The notes beneath the pieces were generated by a model. The model was given only the letters and a program-made list of their open reading frames with translations. It was not told the DNA's origin and ran no database searches. Source: JBFLYE01 sp040756715 [NCBI: bacterium] (GTDB taxonomy: Bacteria; UBA9089; UBA9088). From it: a stretch of DNA of 9,206 nt. Below, piece after piece: positions 1 to 4,645 of this stretch (positions are counted from its first letter, which is position 1; each line of letters opens with the position of its first letter). The stretch lies in contig JBFLYE010000213.1 of assembly GCA_040756715.1 (NCBI GenBank), positions 1 to 9,206 of the forward strand, given 5' to 3'. The position numbers were made by a program, and so were the translations under genes.

Positions 1-553
1 AAAGGTCGATTATCCCTCCCCTTATTGATAGGTCAAGGGAGGATATAGGCTCATCGGCAATAAGAAGTTTTGGTTTTATTGACAAAGCCCTTGCAATGGC
101 TATCCTTTGCTTTTGTCCACCTGAGAATTGATGGGGGTATTTATTAAGGCTTTCTCTTTTGAAGCCAATTATAGAAAGAAGTTCATTTATCCTTTTTTCC
201 TTATCTTCTATTTTATGAATAATAAGGGGCTCTTTTAATATCTCATAAATCCTCTTCCTTGGGCTTAAGGAGGAATCTGGGTTTTGAAAGACAATAGAGA
301 TGTTTTTTCTTGCCATCTTTGAGGAAACCTCTCCTCCATCAAAATAAACCTTTCCAGAGGTAGGAGGGGTAAGATTTAGGATAATCCTTGCCAGGGTTGA
401 TTTTCCAGAGCCACTCTCTCCAACCAGCCCCAATATTTTTCCTTTTTCTAAAGAAAAACTTACACCATCAAGGGCTTTTATTATCCCCCTTGTCTTTGAA
501 AAGAAACCACCCTTTATGAGAAAATATTTCTTTAATTCCTTTACCTCAAGCAT
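1..553 (-). CDS. Oligopeptide/dipeptide ABC transporter ATP-binding protein, OppF/DppF type (C-terminus beyond window)
   Basis: Energises uptake of peptides (or a related solute such as nickel) by hydrolysing ATP on the cytoplasmic face of an inner-membrane permease. The 184 visible residues start MLEVKELKKYF and hold the nucleotide-binding domain in order: Walker A GESGSGKST (45-53), Q-loop Q90 in VFQNPDSSLSPR, signature FSGGQ (143-147; usual LSGGQ), Walker B LLIADEP (163-169) and D-loop SSLD (171-174). The switch histidine and the C-terminal oligopeptide-binding extension lie past position 1. The long insert between KKYF and ALDGVSF, and the FQNP..SLSPR block, are typical of the OppF/DppF half rather than OppD/DppD. 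ATG at 553 is chosen because a TATAAT box lies 8 nt upstream; there is no Shine-Dalgarno. Permease and binding-protein genes are not in view, so the substrate is unknown. All ten arginines are AGA/AGG. Confidence 0.9.
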   Translation of the reverse strand, partial: MLEVKELKKYFLIKGGFFSKTRGIIKALDGVSFSLEKGKILGLVGESGSGKSTLARIILNLTPPTSGKVYFDGGEVSSKMARKNISIVFQNPDSSLSPRKRIYEILKEPLIIHKIEDKEKRINELLSIIGFKRESLNKYPHQFSGGQKQRIAIARALSIKPKLLIADEPISSLDLSIRGGIIDL

Positions 554-561
554 TGGCACAT

Positions 562-591
562 ATTATAATCGCATTACAAACAGCTTATCAA
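562..591 (-). promoter_or_regulatory. Promoter of the ABC ATPase gene, apparently leaderless
   Basis: Read on the minus strand, TTGATA (591-586) is followed by an 18-bp spacer and a consensus TATAAT (567-562). Only 8 nt separate the -10 box from the ATG at 553, so transcription should start at or next to the start codon. This is the best two-box sigma-70-like match in the window. Confidence 0.65.
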
Positions 592-614
592 GGTTTGATA
601 AAAAAACAAAATAA

Positions 615-644
615 TTGCTTTTTGCTACAATAAATTATTATAAT
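615..644 (+). promoter_or_regulatory. Promoter of the coiled-coil/moaC unit, apparently leaderless
   Basis: TTGCTT (615-620, weak -35), an 18-bp spacer and TATAAT (639-644) end 6 nt before the ATG at 651. Because the -35 box covers the alternative TTG start at 615, that longer reading would not be in the transcript. Together with the minus-strand promoter this makes 554-650 a compact divergent control region. Confidence 0.55.
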
Positions 645-650
645 GGTCTT

Positions 651-1508
651 ATGAAGGATAAATATCTTTTTTTGCTTGTTATTCTTCTTTTTGTTGTGGG
701 CATAGGTTTATTCTTGCAGATATTTTTTCTTTTGGAGAAGCCAAAGATAAGCTCTGAAAGGAAAAAAATTGAGACAATAGTTTTAGAAAACAGCGAGCTT
801 AAAAAAGGGATAAATAGGCTTTTGGCAGAAAGGACTACTTTTTCTACCCAGATTGCTTCTCTTATTGAAGAAAATAAGAGGAAGGACGAACAAATAAAGA
901 TGCTTGTCTCAAGGAAGCCAAAGGAGATTGTGGTTTTTAAGCCAGATATTAAGCTTGAGGAAGAAAGAGAGAGGCTTATTCTGGAGAATGAGCATTTTAG
1001 CAAGATAAACAGGGAATTGGACAAAAAGATAGAAAAGGCATCAAGAGAGCTTTTAGCAAAGGAAGAGGGAATAAAAAGCCTTGAGCAAGAGATAAAAAAT
1101 AAAGAAAGAGAAAAAGGCATTGTTATGGCTGAGATGCAAGATGCTTTCTTGGATACGCAAGCCAAAGAAAGGGAGGAATCCCTTGAAAGGGATAAAATTG
1201 CCTTAGCTCAGAAAATCCTTTCCCTTCAGGATGAGATAGCAGAGCTTTCAAAGAAAAATGGAGAGCTTTTAGAAAAAAATTCCCTTATTTTAAAAGAGAT
1301 GGATGACCTGAAGGAAAAGCTTGCTATTTCCGAGGAGGAAAAGGAGAGAATAATTGAGTCTTCAAAGAGGGAAATTGAGGATATTCTTAAGAAAAAAGAG
1401 GAAGAGGTTTCAAAGATAAGTGTTGAAAAAGGGGAAGATAAAAAAAGGGCTCATAAGCGGTCTTTGGCAGGGAATTTCTTGAGCATGTTTTTATTATGGA
1501 AGAAATAA
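651..1508 (+). CDS. Membrane-anchored coiled-coil protein of unknown function
   Basis: I do not recognise a family. The 285-residue product begins MKDKYLF and has one hydrophobic segment at about residues 5-28, best read as an uncleaved signal anchor. A highly charged Lys/Glu-rich helix with heptad-like leucine and isoleucine spacing follows from about 35 to 260, then a basic patch (DKKRAHKRS) and a short hydrophobic tail NFLSMFLLWKK. This predicts a bitopic membrane protein with a long coiled coil; the low-complexity sequence makes homology by composition unreliable. An upstream TTG at 615 is open in frame but overlaps the -35 box, so ATG 651 is preferred; a TATAAT box lies 6 nt before it. 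The 3' end overlaps the moaC start by 13 nt in another frame, so the two are probably co-transcribed. A role in molybdenum cofactor synthesis does not follow from this. Confidence 0.75.
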   Translation: MKDKYLFLLVILLFVVGIGLFLQIFFLLEKPKISSERKKIETIVLENSELKKGINRLLAERTTFSTQIASLIEENKRKDEQIKMLVSRKPKEIVVFKPDIKLEEERERLILENEHFSKINRELDKKIEKASRELLAKEEGIKSLEQEIKNKEREKGIVMAEMQDAFLDTQAKEREESLERDKIALAQKILSLQDEIAELSKKNGELLEKNSLILKEMDDLKEKLAISEEEKERIIESSKREIEDILKKKEEEVSKISVEKGEDKKRAHKRSLAGNFLSMFLLWKK

Positions 1509-1996
1509 GGCTTTCTCATATTGATAGAGAAGGAAGGCCAAAGATTGTTGATATATCAAGAAAAAAAGAGACCCTGCGCAGAGCTATTGCCTCCTGTAAG
1601 ATTATAATGAAAAAGGAGACCTTAAAGCTCATAAAGGAGGGAAAAGCAAAAAAGGGTGATGTTTTAAGCGTTGCTGTAATTGGAGGGATAGAGGGGGTTA
1701 AAAAGACAGGAGAGCTTATCCTCCTCTCCCATCCATTAAATATTGAGGGAGCAGATGTAAGGTTTTTCTTTGAGGAGGATGGAATAAGGATAGAACAAGA
1801 GGTATGGCTTTATGGAAAGACAGGGCCTGAGATGGAAGCCCTTACCGGATGTGCTTTAGCTGCCTTAAATATTTATGACATGTGTAAGGCTGTTGATAAG
1901 GAGATGGTGATTTCCAATCTCTCTCTTATCTCAAAAAAAGGTGGAAAAACAAAGAAATTCAGTATCTCCTCACCTTTTTTAAGCCAGACCAGCTAA
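1496..1996 (+). CDS. moaC: Cyclic pyranopterin monophosphate synthase MoaC
   Basis: Cytosolic enzyme of molybdenum cofactor synthesis. It converts the 3',8-cyclo-GTP intermediate made by MoaA into cyclic pyranopterin monophosphate. The 166-residue length is normal for the family. Visible family blocks are the N-terminal HIDREGRPKIVDIS, KKGDV (52-56), SHPL (78-81, with the substrate-site His at 79; the usual residue before it is Cys), GKTGPEMEALT (107-117), YDMCKAVDKEMVI (127-139) and a C-terminal GGK (149-151). The EMEALT and DMCKAVDK blocks carry the conserved active-site acids and lysine. ATG 1496 lies inside the end of the coiled-coil gene (13-nt overlap) and has no clear Shine-Dalgarno, so translation is probably coupled. 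No other moa or moe gene is present in the window. Confidence 0.95.
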   Translation: MEEIRLSHIDREGRPKIVDISRKKETLRRAIASCKIIMKKETLKLIKEGKAKKGDVLSVAVIGGIEGVKKTGELILLSHPLNIEGADVRFFFEEDGIRIEQEVWLYGKTGPEMEALTGCALAALNIYDMCKAVDKEMVISNLSLISKKGGKTKKFSISSPFLSQTS

Positions 1997-2015
1997 ACAA
2001 ATGACTAAAATTGAA

Positions 2016-2025
2016 AATTCAAAAT
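2016..2025 (-). repeat. ATTTTGAATT-family intergenic repeat, single copy
   Basis: AATTCAAAAT on the plus strand is the reverse complement of ATTTTGAATT, the core shared with the repeats at 8001-8054 and 9159-9191. It lies 20 nt after the moaC stop codon. Confidence 0.45.
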
Positions 2026-2041
2026 AATTTAGAGGAACGAA

Positions 2042-2090
2042 TATTATTTCCTGCTTCGTGCTTAATCAGATATTGTTTCATGCTTCGTGC
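2042..2090 (+). repeat. Two-copy imperfect direct repeat, 29-bp period, with core TGCTTCGTGC
   Basis: The 20-mers at 2042-2061 and 2071-2090 match at 18 of 20 positions and share TGCTTCGTGC exactly. They sit in the moaC/bioF gap. Two copies are too few, and the spacing too short, for a CRISPR array. A dispersed repeat or a binding site for a dimeric protein is possible. Confidence 0.6.
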
Positions 2091-2144
2091 GTTTCTTTCA
2101 TTTCAACTTCCTTTCTTCTTCTCGTCTACCCACATACAGCGAAG

Positions 2145-3269
2145 CTAAACACTACCACATACCTTTAAAGCATCTACAAGCTTATCCAGAACCCCCTTTT
2201 TATGATAAAACGACAAAGAAAGCCTTATCCTTGATGTATTTTTTAAGACAGTGGGTGGTCTTATGGGAAGTGCCCAAAACCCTCCTTCACAAAGATATTT
2301 ACTTGCCTTAATTGCCCTTTCATCCTCTTTTAAAATAATAGGGATTATTTGGGTCTCAGAGGTTATGAGAAACCCAGAATCCAAAAGCCTTTTTCTTAAA
2401 TATTTGGCATTCTCCAATAAAACCTTCCTTCTTTCTGGTTCTTCCTTTAACAATTTTAAAGCCTCAAGGTTTCCTGCAATAATACAGGGAGGAAGGCCTG
2501 TTGAATAAATAAATGATCTCGCCTTGTTTATAAGGAAATCTATCATTTCTTTATCACCCACAACATATCCACCAAAACCTCCCAAAGCCTTGCTAAATGT
2601 TCCCATGATAAGCTCTGTTTTTTTACTTAAGCCTTTTTCTCCCACCAACCCTTCTCCATTTCTTCCAAATATCCCGGTTGCGTGTGCCTCATCAACCAAG
2701 AGCTTAAAGTTATACCTTTCCTTCAGGGATACAATATCAGAGAGAATTGCCTTATCTCCATCCATACTAAAAACAGATTCTGTAACCACCCAGATATTTT
2801 TTGCTTTATTCTTTTTAAGGAGGCTTTCAAGATGCTCAATGTCATTATGCTTAAACCTTAAAAGATGGGCAGAAGAAAGAATAGCACCATCTATTATGCT
2901 TGCATGGGAAAATCTATCGGCAAGGATAAGGCTTTCTCTGTCACATATTGCAGATATTATTCCAAGGTTTGCCTGATATCCAGAATTAAAAACAAGACCT
3001 TTTTCCTTTTCTTTTAGCTTTGCAATTTCCTCTTCAAGCATATGATGAATCTCATAATCTCCACTCAAAAGCCTTGAGGCACAACAACCTATTCCAAATT
3101 GTTCTACTGCATTTTTACAAGCCTCTTTTAGCCTTGGATGAGAAGATAGCCCAAGGTAATCATTGGAGGAAAAATCAATATATTCCCTTCCTTTAATATA
3201 GATTTTTCCATCCCTCCTTTTAAAACAGGGCTTTAATGTCCTATGAAACTCTTGCTTAAACCCTTTCAT
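2145..3269 (-). CDS. bioF: 8-amino-7-oxononanoate synthase (biotin synthesis)
   Basis: PLP enzyme that condenses pimeloyl-ACP (or pimeloyl-CoA) with L-alanine, releasing CO2, to give 8-amino-7-oxononanoate, the first ring-forming step of biotin synthesis. The 374-residue product has the alpha-oxoamine synthase blocks: FSSNDYLGLSSHP (33-45), GCCASRLLSGDYEIHHMLE (61-79), VFNSGYQAN (93-101), SHAS with the PLP-stacking His122, VDEAHATGIFGRNGEG (192-207), and TFSKALGGFGG (224-234) with the PLP lysine at K227. The C-terminal PIRPPTV...SRIRLSLS block favours BioF over 2-amino-3-ketobutyrate CoA ligase (Kbl), its nearest relative. ATG 3269 overlaps the prmC stop (ATGA, 4 nt), with no separate Shine-Dalgarno, so translation is probably coupled to prmC. 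No other bio gene lies in the window. Confidence 0.88.
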   Translation of the reverse strand: MKGFKQEFHRTLKPCFKRRDGKIYIKGREYIDFSSNDYLGLSSHPRLKEACKNAVEQFGIGCCASRLLSGDYEIHHMLEEEIAKLKEKEKGLVFNSGYQANLGIISAICDRESLILADRFSHASIIDGAILSSAHLLRFKHNDIEHLESLLKKNKAKNIWVVTESVFSMDGDKAILSDIVSLKERYNFKLLVDEAHATGIFGRNGEGLVGEKGLSKKTELIMGTFSKALGGFGGYVVGDKEMIDFLINKARSFIYSTGLPPCIIAGNLEALKLLKEEPERRKVLLENAKYLRKRLLDSGFLITSETQIIPIILKEDERAIKASKYLCEGGFWALPIRPPTVLKNTSRIRLSLSFYHKKGVLDKLVDALKVCGSV

Positions 3270-4060
3270 TGCATACCAAGAATTAATATTCTTTCTATAT
3301 CAGAATAATCTTTAACAATTCTTTTGAGGGAAAAATTATGATTTTTTGCAATTTCTGAAATAGCCTTCCTTTTCCCTTGCCCAATTTCAAGGATTAAAAG
3401 CCCATCCTTTTTGAGCAAATGCCTTGCTTCCTCAAATATCCTTGGATAAAAATCCAACCCAGAAGGACCTCCGTCAAGGGCTATCTTTGGCTCATATTCT
3501 AAAACAAGGCCTGTCTCTACATAGGGTGGATTAGAGACAATAATATCAAATTTTCCCTTTATTGCACTTAAAATTAAGGAGCGGATAAAATGTATTCTAA
3601 CATTATGCATCTTTGTATTCATTTTGCAAACAAGAAGGGCTTTTTCTGATATATCCGTTGCAAGGACACAAGAGTTAGGAAGAAATTTTTTTATAGATAT
3701 GGCAATTACACCCGAGCCACATCCTATATCAATTATTCTTGGACTTTTTATCTTTTCTGCCTCTTTTATTGCCTCGCTTACTAATATCTCTGTTTCTTTT
3801 CTTGGAATTAAAACATCCTTGGTTATCTTGAACAAAAGACCCATAAACTCTGTCTGTCCTGTTAGATATTCCAAAGGAACCCCCTTTTTTCTTTCCAAAA
3901 TCAATTTTTCAAAGCAAGAAATTCCATCTTCTTTTAGCTCATAATCTGGGTTTTTGTATAGCTCTATTATTGGCTTGTTTAGAACAAAAGAGAGGAGGAT
4001 TTCTACCTCAAGGCTATTAAGGCTAAGCCTTCCTTTAACTAAAGCCTCTTGTATTTTCAT
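3266..4060 (-). CDS. prmC: Peptide chain release factor N5-glutamine methyltransferase PrmC (HemK)
   Basis: Cytosolic S-adenosylmethionine-dependent enzyme that methylates the glutamine of the GGQ motif in release factors RF1 and RF2, improving translation termination. The 264 residues (E. coli protein 277) comprise a small helical N-terminal domain followed by a Rossmann methyltransferase. Landmarks are GVPLEYLTGQTEFMGLLF (60-77), VLIPRKETEILV (83-94; usual IPRPETE), SAM motif DIGCGSG (111-117), ATDIS (134-138), catalytic NPPY (177-180), EPKIALDGGPSGLDFY (190-205) and LEIGQG (224-229). NPPY and the substrate-recognition blocks separate it from BioC, the methyltransferase one might expect beside bioF. 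ATG 4060 has TACAAT 7 nt upstream and no Shine-Dalgarno. prfA, its frequent partner, is absent here. It overlaps bioF by 4 nt in an apparent two-gene operon. Confidence 0.92.
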   Translation of the reverse strand: MKIQEALVKGRLSLNSLEVEILLSFVLNKPIIELYKNPDYELKEDGISCFEKLILERKKGVPLEYLTGQTEFMGLLFKITKDVLIPRKETEILVSEAIKEAEKIKSPRIIDIGCGSGVIAISIKKFLPNSCVLATDISEKALLVCKMNTKMHNVRIHFIRSLILSAIKGKFDIIVSNPPYVETGLVLEYEPKIALDGGPSGLDFYPRIFEEARHLLKKDGLLILEIGQGKRKAISEIAKNHNFSLKRIVKDYSDIERILILGMQ

Positions 4061-4067
4061 GTTATGG

Positions 4068-4073
4068 ATTGTA
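4068..4073 (-). promoter_or_regulatory. -10 box of the prmC-bioF operon, apparently leaderless
   Basis: TACAAT on the minus strand ends 7 nt before the prmC ATG (4060). No convincing -35 box lies 16-19 bp upstream. The call rests on position and on the same layout at the other transcript-leading genes. Confidence 0.45.
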
Positions 4074-4195
4074 AATTTTAAATTCCCATTTTCCCCTATT
4101 TTATTTAAATAAAAAAATTGTTAGTGGCAATAGATTGTAAAATTATAAAATAAGAGATATTTATGATGATTTTAAATACATTAAAAGATAAAATC

Positions 4196-4202
4196 AAGGA
4201 GG
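4196..4202 (+). promoter_or_regulatory. Strong Shine-Dalgarno of the decayed secreted-protein gene
   Basis: AAGGAGG lies 5 nt before the ATG at 4208. It is the only full-strength ribosome-binding site seen before a start codon in this window, and it marks 4208 as the original start of a gene now broken. Confidence 0.7.
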
Positions 4203-4207
4203 AAAAA

Positions 4208-4645
4208 ATGAAAAAGATTTTTTGGTTTTGGTTTTAGGGGTAGTAGGACCCTCTCATACCCCTTCCAGGCAATATTATTTTTGCTGGGATTATCTATAGC
4301 ATTGAGCTTTTTGATGCAAACAATCAACCCTACGGAACACAATCTTTACCAGGCCAAGCAATCATTTACCTCCCTTATTCCGATAAGGACAATAATGGCA
4401 TCCTTGATGGGACAAAGATAAGGGAAGAAACCCTAAAGATATACCAATGGGATAACATTAGCTGGATAGCATTGCCTACCTCAATTGATAAGATAAACAA
4501 TATAGCCTTTAGCCCGGTTCCCCATTTTTCAACCCCTACCTTAGGGGGAGGAATCTTTGCCGAAACAAACAATGATGCCTTTGCTTATCCTAACCCCTGG
4601 AGGAGGGCGGAAAATGGGAAATTGCAATTGTTTGAGCTGTGCTAA
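4208..4645 (+). pseudogene. Remnant of a secreted/surface protein gene: broken signal peptide plus C-terminal domain fragment
   Basis: Behind a strong Shine-Dalgarno the frame reads MKKIFWFWF and stops at 4235; two more TAGs follow at 4241 and 4244. One extra T in the T6 run would give MKKIFLVLVLGVVG, a typical signal-peptide start, but that frame stops soon after. From 4247 the original frame is open to TAA at 4643-4645 (132 codons). It has IIYLPYSDKDNNGILDGT, an EETLKIYQWDNISWIALP block, PVPHFSTPTLGGG, and finally AYPNPWRRAENGKLQL. I read this as the end of a large extracellular protein: a beta domain with an Asp/Asn-rich, possibly calcium-binding loop, then the opening of a YPNPW-type C-terminal sorting or FlgD-like domain cut after about 20 residues. 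The evidence therefore suggests at least two lesions near the start, probable loss of the gene body, and loss of the 3' end against smc. It could instead be an assembly artefact. Confidence 0.7.

Larger units (their letters stand above)
1997..2144. other. Convergent intergenic gap between moaC and bioF
   Basis: These 148 nt separate two genes that converge. They hold an ATTTTGAATT-family repeat (2016-2025, minus orientation) and two copies of a 29-bp-spaced repeat (2042-2090). GCTTCG (2082-2087) and CGAAGC (2140-2145) could pair over a long loop, but there is no compact GC stem followed by a T-run. No intrinsic terminator is visible for either gene. Confidence 0.6.
4061..4207. other. Divergent AT-rich spacer between prmC and the secreted-protein remnant
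   Basis: These 147 nt hold the prmC -10 box (4068-4073, minus) and the Shine-Dalgarno of the plus-strand remnant (4196-4202). The middle is A/T runs with no convincing RNA structure. I could not settle on a promoter for the remnant; TATAAA at 4144-4149 has no well-spaced -35. Confidence 0.5.

Noticed and set aside
615-650. TTG start extending the coiled-coil protein by 12 residues
   Set aside because: The TTG overlaps the likely -35 box, has no Shine-Dalgarno and would put extra residues before a clean signal-anchor start at ATG 651.
2042-2090. CRISPR-like repeat
   Set aside because: Only two imperfect copies with a 9-nt spacer and no cas genes.
2145-3269. Kbl (2-amino-3-ketobutyrate CoA ligase) identity for the PLP enzyme
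   Set aside because: The C-terminal IRPPTV...RIRLSLS block fits BioF, and no threonine dehydrogenase gene accompanies it.
3266-4060. BioC identity for the methyltransferase beside bioF
   Set aside because: NPPY, IPRKETE and the EP..AL.GG..GL block are PrmC/HemK hallmarks absent from BioC.
4208-4237. Nine-residue MKKIFWFWF as an aromatic attenuator leader peptide
   Set aside because: No terminator/antiterminator hairpins and no aromatic amino acid gene follow. A one-base change restores a signal peptide, which fits the secreted remnant better.
4375-4572. 65-aa minus-strand ORF
   Set aside because: It is antisense to the recognisable secreted-protein fragment and shows no motif or start signal.
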